This document shows positions 5,711-13,945 of a stretch of DNA of 16,848 bases, one piece after another. Within the stretch, counting starts at the first letter, position 1. Each line of letters begins with the position of its first letter. Under the pieces are notes generated by a model that ran no database searches, was not told the origin of the DNA, and worked only from the letters and a program-made list of their open reading frames with translations. The stretch lies in NCBI GenBank assembly GCA_001773255.1, contig MEWF01000019.1:14283-31130 (forward strand), read 5' to 3'. The position numbers were made by a program, and so were the translations under genes. Source of the stretch: a candidate division WWE3 bacterium RIFOXYC2_FULL_42_13 (lineage in GTDB: Bacteria; Patescibacteriota; WWE3; UBA101185; UBA10185).

Positions 5711-6601
5711 ATGAAGCAGTATTCCAAAGTAACAAAAGCCGTAATAGCAGCCGCTGGATACGGTACCAGATTTCTTCCCGCAACAAAAAATCAACCTAAA
5801 GAAATGCTTCCTATAATAGACAAACCCATCATTCACTATCTTGTTGAAGAGGCGGTTAATTCGGGCATAGAAGAGATAATATTGGTCACAAGAGCCGGAA
5901 ATCACATCATGGAAGATTACTTCGATAACAGGTCTGAACTTGAAAACGAGCTGGAGAAAAACGGTAAACTCAAATACCTTGAAATCGTACAGTCTATCCC
6001 CCAAATGGCAAACTTCGTCTATGTCAGACAGAAAAATCACCTTCCTTACGGCAACGGCTCTCCCCTGCTCACTGTTAAAGAATTAATTGATAACGACGAG
6101 GCTTTTGTCTACATGTTCGGAGACGATTTGACACTTTCAGACGTGCCGGTCACCAAACAGCTCATAGATGTTTACCACGAACAGCATCCCGCGGCCGTAT
6201 TAGCCGTCCAGGAAGTTCCCTGGTCGGAAGTCGACAGGTACGGTGCAATAAAATACAAGGAAAATGCTCCCTATAAATACACGATGGAAAGAGGTTATGA
6301 GAAGCTTCCAAAAGATCAGGCCCCCTCAAATAAAGTGCAGTTCGGACGTTTTGTCTTTTCCTACGACGTGATCGAGGCTGCGGTTACCACTGCAACAGGC
6401 AAAGACGGCGAACTTTGGCTTATAGACATCCTTAACGGTCTCGTAGACGCGGGAAAAACCGTCATCGCGCAACCGATCGAAGGAGAGTGGCTCACGACCG
6501 GTGACCCCCTTAGATATTTAAAAACAACTCTCAAATTCGCGATGCAAAGAGACGATTTGAAAGACGAACTTAAAACCTTTATAAAAGAGGAAATAATTTA
6601 A
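5711..6601 (+). CDS. galU: UTP-glucose-1-phosphate uridylyltransferase
   Basis: Makes UDP-glucose from UTP and glucose 1-phosphate in the cytoplasm, the donor for many surface glycans. The nucleotidyltransferase signature is near the start: KAVIAAAGYGTRFLPATK followed by PKEMLPIIDKPIIHYLVEEA. Further on are the metal/nucleotide-binding FGDD segment, the VDRYGAIKY segment and, near the end, EGEWLTTGDPLRYLK, all typical of GalU. The length of about 296 residues is normal for the bacterial enzyme. The start is taken as ATG at 5711; a GTG at 5705 in the same frame would add two residues, and neither has a clear Shine-Dalgarno. The next gene starts 5 bases after the stop, so they are probably cotranscribed. 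It fits the neighbouring polysaccharide genes as a precursor supplier. Confidence 0.93.
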   Translation: MKQYSKVTKAVIAAAGYGTRFLPATKNQPKEMLPIIDKPIIHYLVEEAVNSGIEEIILVTRAGNHIMEDYFDNRSELENELEKNGKLKYLEIVQSIPQMANFVYVRQKNHLPYGNGSPLLTVKELIDNDEAFVYMFGDDLTLSDVPVTKQLIDVYHEQHPAAVLAVQEVPWSEVDRYGAIKYKENAPYKYTMERGYEKLPKDQAPSNKVQFGRFVFSYDVIEAAVTTATGKDGELWLIDILNGLVDAGKTVIAQPIEGEWLTTGDPLRYLKTTLKFAMQRDDLKDELKTFIKEEII

Positions 6602-6606
6602 TTAAA

Positions 6607-7338
6607 ATGGCTACAAGAAGGTACAGAAGTAAACAATACGGTCAGAGCGAGGAGGAACTTTCAAAGAAGTTTATCCGCACAATGCTGGGGATTATCGGCC
6701 TGGTCGTGTTCGTTATTCTGGCTTTGTTCGTGTTTGCCCCAACTTTCGGTTCGGCATTTGGATTGTTGTCAAAAAATAGGAATGATACCGAAGAAGCTGT
6801 AACGGTAAGAATAAGGCCCCCAACTCTTACAAATGTGCCGACAGCGACTAAAGATACAAAGATCAATTTAGCAGGCTACGCTAACGAGGGTGAGACGATT
6901 AAGCTTTTCGTGAACGGTCCTGAAGTTGCCCAGACCACTACGGGTGCCGACGGAATATTTAACTTTATTTCCATAGAACTTATAAAAGGGAGAAACACCG
7001 TTTTCGTGAAAGCCGTCAACGCGAAAAATGAAGAAAGCGAACCCGGTGAAACTTTTACAATAGTACTGGACACAGAACAGCCCAAGATCGAGGTAGAATC
7101 TCCAAAGGACGGGTCTACAGTTAAAAACCTCGACAAAAGAATCACCATCACGGGAACAATCAACGAAAAGGCTACTTTAAAAATAAATGACAGAATGGTA
7201 ATTCAAAAACCCGACCTGACCTTTGAGTACATTTTGGGAGTGAAATCCGGGGATGTCGAAATAAAGATAGAAGCAACCGATGAGGCCGGAAACAAGAATG
7301 AAGAAATTATAAAGGTCAAATATCAGGAGACGAGCTAA
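6607..7338 (+). CDS. membrane-anchored protein with two Ig-like domains
   Basis: A 243-residue protein. A basic, polar N-terminus (1-22) is followed by one membrane helix (about 24-46), so the rest is expected outside. Two beta-rich repeats follow: about 70-155 (GYANEGETIKLFVNG, then ADGIFNF and RNTVFVKAVN) and about 158-240 (ESPKDGSTVKN, ITITGTINEKATLKIND, then VEIKIEATDEAGNKN). This pattern matches the Ig-like/glucodextranase B type of surface domain, often used as a spacer or for carbohydrate contact. No catalytic domain is present. It is directly behind galU and its end overlaps the end of the convergent ligase-like gene by 23 bases. A role at the cell surface with the glycan system is inference. 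Confidence 0.75.
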   Translation: MATRRYRSKQYGQSEEELSKKFIRTMLGIIGLVVFVILALFVFAPTFGSAFGLLSKNRNDTEEAVTVRIRPPTLTNVPTATKDTKINLAGYANEGETIKLFVNGPEVAQTTTGADGIFNFISIELIKGRNTVFVKAVNAKNEESEPGETFTIVLDTEQPKIEVESPKDGSTVKNLDKRITITGTINEKATLKINDRMVIQKPDLTFEYILGVKSGDVEIKIEATDEAGNKNEEIIKVKYQETS

Positions 7339-8482
7339 AAATGACAGTGTAGAGAACGAACATAATCTGCGGGTAAAATAAAGAATTTATAAAAAGGGAC
7401 TCCAGCATCAGCGCGGGTACTAAACTCACTATAACCAGCCGATACTTTCTTCTAGAGACGGCGTTGTCGAGAAATGGGAACGCGAGGGCGGCGGCAAATG
7501 TTAAAGCTCCGAATATTCCTGTTGTAGCGAGAACAAATAAAAGACTGGAGTCGGTACCGGCGCCCGAGCGTGAAGAAATATTATCCACGGTAAGAAAATT
7601 GTAGTCTCTTTGAACGTATCTATAAGCGTTAAATCCTACTCCTGTTAACAAATTATCCCGTGATATCTGTAGCGCGTTTTTCCACGAAACCAGTCTATAT
7701 CTGGCGGAGTCTGCGGGATCGGTAATTCCTGACAGCCTGATCTGCACCCTCGGTACCAAAAAGTAAGCTAAAAATGCTAAGAACAAACCTAGAAATAAGA
7801 ATTTTCGCAGTTTAAATAGTCCGAATATAAATAGCACAACGGCTAGCATCGCCCAAGCACTTCTTGAGAATGTAAGAAATATGAAAATCAGAATGACCAC
7901 AGCTGAAATTAATCTGAATTTCCCTCTTTTTCCCCCGGCGATGCTTCCTAAAATAACCGAGAACACGGTGACCAGATAGGCTCCAAGAAAGTTGGGGTCG
8001 AAAAAAGTCGACGCTACTCTATTCTTATGGGGGTCCCAACCAAATGAGGGGTCTAATACGCTAAAATCAGGCAACACCAGCAACTGAACTAAACCTGCCC
8101 CGCATAAAAAAAGGGCTGAAAAGATCAGGTACTTTTCCAACTGCTCCCGAGCCATAATTTTAGAACTCAGCATGTTAGAAACCACCAACCCCGATAAAAG
8201 ATACACCACGTACCTTATTAAATAAAAGGCCGACGTCATTCCTTCATTGCTGCCGTAACGGTAAAAATTTAATAGTAAAGACGTCCCTGCCAATAATGAA
8301 AAAACGAAGAAAAGAACCGAGTATTGTGGGATTTTTAAATTTCTCTTGAATAAAAAAAATACAATACCGTAAAAAGAAAAAACTACTGCCGCCAGATCGA
8401 ATAAATAGTAATCCCCCGCCTTTACCAACTGCCCGAGCGACAGAGTACCCAAAAGTATATAAAAAAGGTATTTAAGCAGCAT
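7316..8482 (-). CDS. O-antigen ligase/polymerase-like membrane protein (Wzy_C type)
   Basis: A 388-residue protein with about ten or more membrane helices. It shows the features of the O-antigen ligase/polymerase superfamily: a polar loop with ASTFFDPNFLGAYL (157-170), LTFSRSAWAML (203-213), then after further helices the outer loop RYRLVSWKNAL and NLLTGVGFNAYRYV (277-290) ahead of the last helices. Such proteins join or extend lipid-linked glycans on the outer face of the membrane. The gene starts inside the end of the flippase gene (11-base overlap), so export and polymerisation/ligation are coupled. The substrate cannot be told from sequence. Its tail overlaps the convergent Ig-domain gene. 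Confidence 0.8.
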   Translation of the reverse strand: MLLKYLFYILLGTLSLGQLVKAGDYYLFDLAAVVFSFYGIVFFLFKRNLKIPQYSVLFFVFSLLAGTSLLLNFYRYGSNEGMTSAFYLIRYVVYLLSGLVVSNMLSSKIMAREQLEKYLIFSALFLCGAGLVQLLVLPDFSVLDPSFGWDPHKNRVASTFFDPNFLGAYLVTVFSVILGSIAGGKRGKFRLISAVVILIFIFLTFSRSAWAMLAVVLFIFGLFKLRKFLFLGLFLAFLAYFLVPRVQIRLSGITDPADSARYRLVSWKNALQISRDNLLTGVGFNAYRYVQRDYNFLTVDNISSRSGAGTDSSLLFVLATTGIFGALTFAAALAFPFLDNAVSRRKYRLVIVSLVPALMLESLFINSLFYPQIMFVLYTVIFSSSPDI

Positions 8483-9749
8483 AGGCCTTACGCCATATCT
8501 TCCTGACAGTAACTAGTAAAAGAATGAGGATCAAAAGCTCGGACAAGTGCGTTATCACGGCCGACATATAAAAAGAATAAACCGGTATGAAAACCAGGTT
8601 CATTATCAGGTTAAAGACACCGCTGACTAGATAAATCCCCGGAAGATATTTCTGATACCCCATCGTTACAACGACCCACGCCAAAGGCTGTGTAACGCTA
8701 TACAGAACAAGACCCAGTAGCAGTATTCTCAGAACCGGTATAGACGCTTCAAACTCCGCACCGCCCAAGATGTTGATCGCCAAAGGAGAAAATATATAAC
8801 CTACCGCAGAGAAGACCAGCGCAGCCGCGACTAAAAACTTCAAGGATTGCATTAATGTTTTTCTCAGTTTTTCTTTGCTTTCGGACATGTGAACCACCAT
8901 CACGGGGTAGACGGAATTCATGAAAAATGTGGGCATCACCAGCGCTACTTCAAAAATTTTGTAGGGTAAGGCGTATAACCCGACTGCTTCGTTATTCGAT
9001 ACGTTTAAAAAAGAAGGCACCGGAAGCACAGATAATAACAGCGAATCGGCCTTGAAGTTTATCTGACTAAAAACAAACATCAGTCCTAAAGGAAGCGAGT
9101 TTGATAACAAATAAGCCCAAACTTGCCTGTCCAACACAAACTCGGGCCTTACACCTAAAGACCGGACAAAGAAATAGTTCACGACAAAAGTGACGAAACC
9201 CCCGATAACATAACTGAAACTGATCCACATTACGTCGACTTTTGCCCGGGATAACATAAAAATCAGCACTAAAATAAGCGCGTAACCCGCCAAATATCCT
9301 ATCGTCGAGAGGTCATATCTTAATTTAGCCTGAAATATAATGTTGGTGGAAGTAAACAGCGCCTGCGTAAGTATAAGTAGCAAACTTAGGGTAATTCCCG
9401 TTTTAAGGGCCTGAGAGTAGGGAAAAAATTCCGAAGCTACAAATAATACTGCCATCAGGATGAGCGAAAATATTATTCTTATAAGCAATATATTTCCGAA
9501 GTATTTACCCGCCTTGCTCCAATCCTTTGAGATCTCGCGGGTAGCGATGGCGTTCATACCGAAATCTACTATCACGAAAAAGAGAGCCGGCCAAGTCTGC
9601 ATTAAACTAAACTGACCGTAAATTTCCCTTCCGTAGGTTCTCGTTACAATTACAGTCGCCAAAACTGTTATGGATAGGCTTATTACTTTTCCTATCAATT
9701 GATAAATTGTGTTGGCCGCTATTTTTTTATGCGTTACCGAAAGATTCAT
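8472..9749 (-). CDS. polysaccharide flippase (Wzx/MATE-like)
   Basis: A 425-residue protein with about 12 to 14 membrane helices. The N-terminus (KIAANTIYQLIGKVISLSI, then VTRTYGREIYGQFSL and DFGMNAIATREIS) is typical of the polysaccharide biosynthesis exporter family that flips lipid-linked sugar units from the inner to the outer face. The mid-protein loop NNEAVGLYALPYKIFE is also family-like, as is the two-half arrangement with a second set of helices from about residue 295. The ATG overlaps the TGA of the glycoside hydrolase gene by 4 bases (ATGA), and its own end overlaps the ligase-like gene, so all three are one operon. Confidence 0.88.
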   Translation of the reverse strand: MNLSVTHKKIAANTIYQLIGKVISLSITVLATVIVTRTYGREIYGQFSLMQTWPALFFVIVDFGMNAIATREISKDWSKAGKYFGNILLIRIIFSLILMAVLFVASEFFPYSQALKTGITLSLLLILTQALFTSTNIIFQAKLRYDLSTIGYLAGYALILVLIFMLSRAKVDVMWISFSYVIGGFVTFVVNYFFVRSLGVRPEFVLDRQVWAYLLSNSLPLGLMFVFSQINFKADSLLLSVLPVPSFLNVSNNEAVGLYALPYKIFEVALVMPTFFMNSVYPVMVVHMSESKEKLRKTLMQSLKFLVAAALVFSAVGYIFSPLAINILGGAEFEASIPVLRILLLGLVLYSVTQPLAWVVVTMGYQKYLPGIYLVSGVFNLIMNLVFIPVYSFYMSAVITHLSELLILILLLVTVRKIWRKAYAA

Positions 9750-10966
9750 TGTGCACAGCCCCCGACCTTAATTTTATTCACAACAAGTACGGGAGGCTTT
9801 CCTGTCTCCTTTTTCATGTCTCTTATCACATCAAAATGTTTGTAGGGTACATTGTCGGCGTTCAGCCACGAGAAATGATCAAAAGGCGGATCGTACTTTA
9901 TTGTGAAAGGCATAACTGCTCTGATCCTCTTGTCTTTAAGCCAGACATCTTCGTACGCTTTTTCAAAATATTCCGAAACGGTGTCAACAGGCAGGTAACT
10001 GCTGTTGTAGTCTGCACCCTCTGCATGAGCCCATCCTGTTTCGGTAAGGAACACCGGCAGGTCTTTCCCAATCTTAAGCACTTTCTTAAGATAGCTGAGC
10101 TCGGTTTCGTAGGCCTTTATACTCCATCTGCCTTCATTGTAGGGATCGCCGGAAAAGTTCGGCTGAGGGTACGAATGCGAAGCCCAGCCGTCGAGTTTTT
10201 TGAAGATGCCGGGTTCCGCGACCTCCATACGTCGCATATACTCCAGCGAATCCATGTGGTTATCATCGGACGGGGCTGTGACATTAAATGCACCGTTCAT
10301 CATGAAAAAATCAGGGTTTTCTTCTTTGAAAACACCGATCGTATAATCCAAGATCTTTGCATACTCCTCTGGGTCTATCTTTCCATACCAGAATTTCCGG
10401 TCGTTCGGTTCGTTATAGACACTGATGTAACGGTATCTTATGGGCCAAATGAATCTATTTAAAAATGCGGCGGCCTCTTCGGTTTGATCCTTGTAGTCAT
10501 CCGGATCTACATCGTGGAGTTGAAAGACGGGGATTAAGTGTTTATCATTCAGCTTTTTGAAAACGTTATTCCATTTTTCGAAACTTTTATCCTTTACGTT
10601 GTAAGGGATTAGTACATAACCCCAATCGCCCTTGCCCGAATTAACAAGCTCCTCAGCACGGTCAAAGAATTCGTCCACTTCCGCATAAATGTAAATGCCG
10701 AACTTATTATTTTCGTTCCAAAGAGGGTCGTTGCCGGAGTATGTATAATATTCGACTTCCTGTACCTCGGAGCAGTCTCCGGAAATTTCCGTCGAACTTA
10801 ATCGATCCAAATAAATTTGACGCTGTTCCGCTTCTATCACATTTTTTTCTGCCTGATAATCTTTAAATTCTTTGAAAAAGACAAGAGCCGAAACTAAAAC
10901 CGTGCTCAAAACAAAAAACAGCAGAATGGTCCGGAATCTGTATCTTCGGATATTTATAATAACCAC
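9746..10966 (-). CDS. membrane-anchored clan GH-A glycoside hydrolase
   Basis: A 406-residue protein starting at GTG (10966) with no visible Shine-Dalgarno. One N-terminal helix (about 12-31) anchors it, leaving the catalytic domain outside. The barrel shows the clan GH-A landmarks: YISVYNEPN with E186 as acid/base after the fourth strand, and VFLTETGW with E309 as nucleophile after the seventh, with WASHSYP (261-267) between. Families in this clan include GH5, GH39 and others; the exact family cannot be fixed by eye. A hydrolase next to exporter and ligase genes is known from exopolysaccharide systems (for example PslG, GH39), where it trims or releases the polymer; this role is inferred here. 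It is the first gene of the operon and divergent from the GH18-like gene. Confidence 0.8.
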   Translation of the reverse strand: MVIINIRRYRFRTILLFFVLSTVLVSALVFFKEFKDYQAEKNVIEAEQRQIYLDRLSSTEISGDCSEVQEVEYYTYSGNDPLWNENNKFGIYIYAEVDEFFDRAEELVNSGKGDWGYVLIPYNVKDKSFEKWNNVFKKLNDKHLIPVFQLHDVDPDDYKDQTEEAAAFLNRFIWPIRYRYISVYNEPNDRKFWYGKIDPEEYAKILDYTIGVFKEENPDFFMMNGAFNVTAPSDDNHMDSLEYMRRMEVAEPGIFKKLDGWASHSYPQPNFSGDPYNEGRWSIKAYETELSYLKKVLKIGKDLPVFLTETGWAHAEGADYNSSYLPVDTVSEYFEKAYEDVWLKDKRIRAVMPFTIKYDPPFDHFSWLNADNVPYKHFDVIRDMKKETGKPPVLVVNKIKVGGCAQ

Positions 10967-11046
10967 AAAGCAATTCTATCATTTATAGATCCCTATAACG
11001 AAAACAACGGCTGTATTTATTGGAGAATTATGCTTAAAATTACTGG

Positions 11047-12282
11047 GTGAGAGCGGAGATCAAAACAATCTTAGTACTATTTCTTGTTGTTACAATTTTG
11101 GGCGGGTTCAGCTTATATATAAGTAAATTGGATTATAAAAACCACCCTCTGACACCGTATTCGAGCTCATTCGACATTCTTTCACTTTTTAAGGAGCGCA
11201 AAAAACCCGCGTATCGTATATACGGCTACCTTCCCTACTGGAATCTGGAGAATATGGAGTTTTTAGAATTGGACAGGTTAACTGATGTTGCCTACTTCGG
11301 AATCTATATAAACGGCAGGGGAGATTTTGTAAAAACCATGGAAGACGAAGATGGAATATGGGTTGCCGAGCCCGGGTACAGAAATTGGAAGGAAAATGAG
11401 AAAGTCACACAACTTATTCAGGCCAGCAAAAAGTTCGGGGTAAACTTTGCCCTTACGGTTGTCGCCCATAGTGACGAGGACAACGATGCGTTTTTAAATT
11501 GCCGCGAATGCTGGGACACTTTGCTAAAAAATGTTTATACCGAGCTAGATGAAAAAGGTATCACCGACGTCAACTTAAATTTCGAATACGCCGAATACAC
11601 AGGAAAAGAAATGGCCGTAAAATTTTCGGAACTTACGAAATACGTGAATCAGGAGCTGGACAAAAAATACGGAAACTCAAATGTGGTCGTCTCAGCTTTT
11701 GCAGATTCAACTGTTAAAGAACGGGTGAGCTCTGATCTCGGGGATCTCGCCAAAAACAGTGACGGTATTTTTATAATGGGGTACGATTTTCACAGACCTA
11801 CATCCGACACAGCCGGACCGGTCGCACCGATCGGCGGTAAAGGTATCCATTCCGAGTACGACATAGAAACAATGTTGAAGGACTATCTGGCTATAGTGCC
11901 CCCAAATAAACTTCTGCTTGGTGTCCCCTATTACGGCTACAACTGGATCGTCGGCGAAGATGAAAAATACGCGGAAAGAATAGATGGAAATGACAACATC
12001 GGGTTTTCTCAATCCCAATCATACGAAGCTATTATGGACGTGCTTATTGATATCAAACCCAAAGTTATGTGGGACGATTTGGGACAGGTGCCCTATTTTA
12101 GTTACATCAGCGCAGAGACCGGACAACAAAGGCAGGTTTTTTTTGAAAATCAGAGATCGCTCGCCGTTAAATACAAACTCGTTAAAAATAACGGCTTGAT
12201 GGGCGTGGGAATTTGGGCGCTCGGATACGACGGGGGCTACACGGAACTTTGGGATCTTCTGTATGATGAGTTTATAAATTAA
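11047..12282 (+). CDS. membrane-anchored GH18-like protein with altered active-site motif
   Basis: A 411-residue protein starting at GTG (11047). An N-terminal helix (about 6-25) anchors it and the rest should lie outside. The GH18 barrel is visible: YRIYGYLPYWN (56-66), TDVAYFGIYIN (79-89), the active-strand segment TDVNLNFEY with E180, then FIMGYDFHRP (242-251), LLGVPYYGYNW (290-300) and the C-terminal GVGIWALGYDGG, as in YaaH/chitinase-type members. The usual motif DGxDxDxE reads DVNLNFE here: both Asp before the catalytic Glu are Asn (N176, N178). The Glu is kept, but loss of the Asp two residues before it normally cripples hydrolysis, so binding or altered catalysis is possible. Two Cys (C152, C155) lie close together. 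The gene is divergent from the polysaccharide operon and overlaps the next convergent gene by 11 bases. Confidence 0.82.
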   Translation: MRAEIKTILVLFLVVTILGGFSLYISKLDYKNHPLTPYSSSFDILSLFKERKKPAYRIYGYLPYWNLENMEFLELDRLTDVAYFGIYINGRGDFVKTMEDEDGIWVAEPGYRNWKENEKVTQLIQASKKFGVNFALTVVAHSDEDNDAFLNCRECWDTLLKNVYTELDEKGITDVNLNFEYAEYTGKEMAVKFSELTKYVNQELDKKYGNSNVVVSAFADSTVKERVSSDLGDLAKNSDGIFIMGYDFHRPTSDTAGPVAPIGGKGIHSEYDIETMLKDYLAIVPPNKLLLGVPYYGYNWIVGEDEKYAERIDGNDNIGFSQSQSYEAIMDVLIDIKPKVMWDDLGQVPYFSYISAETGQQRQVFFENQRSLAVKYKLVKNNGLMGVGIWALGYDGGYTELWDLLYDEFIN

Positions 12283-13822
12283 GCACTCTGTTTCTAACCT
12301 TCTCAAGTGCTCTTTTATATATATCGTTTATCTGCGCCCTCCAAATTAAAGGGGATGTGTGTTCTTCATGCAGTCCTAAATATTCATCTACCATTGCGGG
12401 AAGGTTTTGTTCCACCCTCAGATAAGCTTCTGAATTTTTGAATATCTGCACAAGGGGGGCCTGATTTCCGAGCTTAGCACAAATGTAAAAAGACAATTCC
12501 TGCTCGTCTTTGTTTAGGCCGAACGAGTCCCAACCGAGTCCCGAAGCTTTTTCACCGAATGCATTGTATAGATCGATCTTATCCTCACTGAACATATCAT
12601 CTTCAAAACCTGCCTGCTCCACGGGATTTACGCCCATAGCCGACAGGTACAGATAAAGTCTCGCGCACTTTGTGCACTTCCCGCACCAGCGTTTCTCTTC
12701 ACTTCCGTCCCAGCACGACATTAAGTATGGAAAAGTTTCCTTAGCATAATTTTCGTTCAGCACCGCCACGATAGCCAAATCGTTTAACCCCTGTAAAAAT
12801 GTCGAAGTGTATAACTCGCCTTCGGACATGGCTTGGGTAAGTAACGACATTTCTTCCGTCGCCTGATAAGCCTGTTCATATTCAGGGACTACTTTAAATC
12901 CCTGGTCATCGTAGTAAAAAGCATTGACGCTTTTCTCGTTGCTGAACAAAATGTATCCGGCCTTGTATTTGTAAGCTAGAGGCAAGCACATTAACGCCCA
13001 AGACGTCAGACTTAACTCCCACCCGAACCAGCCGTCTCCGTTATCTCTTAAGCCTTCCATAGGGTTTTCCAAAAAATACAAGTCGTGCTTATTCTTTTTA
13101 AGGAACTCATCGAATAAGATTTTTTTGTGGACTCCTTCGTATCCCCAGAAAGTCGGGTCGTTGAAGAAAACCAATATCGTGTTGAGTTTCAATTCTTTGC
13201 AGATGTGGTAAGTTAAAAAGCTGTCTTTACCGAATGTAAAAGGAAGTATGACATTTTCATCAACACTGATAGGAAATTCAGGTGGAAAATCCGTGGTGTC
13301 GCTGAAATAAGCCCTGGAATTAAGCAACGTTTTAAGCATCGGCATCACACTCATTCCACGTTTCTTGTAGTAATACCAATAAAGAGGAAGGTGTCTCATA
13401 AACGACTGCTGCGACCAGGAAAAACACTGAGGATATCCGGTGTTATATTCAAGCCTGATATTGCCCTTTAATAACATCGGCAGATGTGCCGTAAAAATAT
13501 AAGCGATGTTATCCAGTAGTTTAGCCTTGTTGTCTTCAGGATAATTCTGCCAAATACCGTTAGGATATTTCATCAGCTTATGTTCGTTTATCAGTTTAGA
13601 CTCAATATTTATTTCTATACCTTCAGGTCTGTTGTACGAATTTATTCTTATCGGAATCTCTTTTTCGTGCCAAGCCTTGGAATTTTTGTTCACCATAGAA
13701 GGAGTTCTATAAAACTCCATGTTGTCTATGTCGGGCATTGAAATGTGGTCTGAAAAACCCGATGGCTGACCGCCAGGATCTTTATCTGAGTTATTAAAAT
13801 TCGATGGTTCTTTGCTGTTCAT
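12272..13822 (-). CDS. PP-loop ATPase-like protein with CxxCxxC cluster, possibly MurL-like
   Basis: A 516-residue soluble protein. The polar first 50 residues look disordered. A core from about 190 resembles the PP-loop/HUP ATPase fold: ILPFTFGKDSFLTYHI (192-207), where the usual SGGKDS is TFGKDS, followed by the strand TILVFFNDP. Further on are ILFSNEKSVN (291-300), near an EYEQAYQATEEMS segment, and a Cys cluster with C370 and WCGKCTKC (C380, C383, C386), like a zinc site. This order resembles MurL, the epimerase acting on the UDP-MurNAc-L-Ala-L-Glu precursor of peptidoglycan, but I judge this from motif memory only. Alternatives are tRNA-modifying or QueC-type ATPases. A possible promoter lies at 13840-13868. 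The end overlaps the GH18-like gene by 11 bases. Confidence 0.6.
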   Translation of the reverse strand: MNSKEPSNFNNSDKDPGGQPSGFSDHISMPDIDNMEFYRTPSMVNKNSKAWHEKEIPIRINSYNRPEGIEINIESKLINEHKLMKYPNGIWQNYPEDNKAKLLDNIAYIFTAHLPMLLKGNIRLEYNTGYPQCFSWSQQSFMRHLPLYWYYYKKRGMSVMPMLKTLLNSRAYFSDTTDFPPEFPISVDENVILPFTFGKDSFLTYHICKELKLNTILVFFNDPTFWGYEGVHKKILFDEFLKKNKHDLYFLENPMEGLRDNGDGWFGWELSLTSWALMCLPLAYKYKAGYILFSNEKSVNAFYYDDQGFKVVPEYEQAYQATEEMSLLTQAMSEGELYTSTFLQGLNDLAIVAVLNENYAKETFPYLMSCWDGSEEKRWCGKCTKCARLYLYLSAMGVNPVEQAGFEDDMFSEDKIDLYNAFGEKASGLGWDSFGLNKDEQELSFYICAKLGNQAPLVQIFKNSEAYLRVEQNLPAMVDEYLGLHEEHTSPLIWRAQINDIYKRALEKVRNRVLNL

Positions 13823-13839
13823 ATTTTTAGTCTTTAGTA

Positions 13840-13868
13840 ATTCTTTGCTAAAAAAATAGGATAGTCAA
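13840..13868 (-). promoter_or_regulatory. possible promoter of the PP-loop ATPase-like gene
   Basis: TTGACT (13868-13863), a 17-base spacer and AAGAAT (13845-13840). The start point would be near 13833, leaving a leader of only about 11 bases without a Shine-Dalgarno. The rest of the 123-base AT-rich gap (13823-13945) holds nothing else I can support. Confidence 0.35.
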
Positions 13869-13945
13869 TAATAAATAATTAACGTGTGTTGGATATTAAC
13901 ATAGAATTCCGGAGAATAAATTTGCGTGTTTCAATAGGTAATCGG

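Noticed and set aside
5507..6040. Minus-strand open frame (177 codons) across the terminator and galU
   Set aside because: It is antisense to galU and crosses a strong terminator and two genes; the product shows no coherent domain.
9707..10462. Long plus-strand open frame (251 codons)
   Set aside because: It lies antisense to the clan GH-A hydrolase, which has clear catalytic motifs; the translation has no recognisable domain and a Cys/Arg/His-rich shadow composition.
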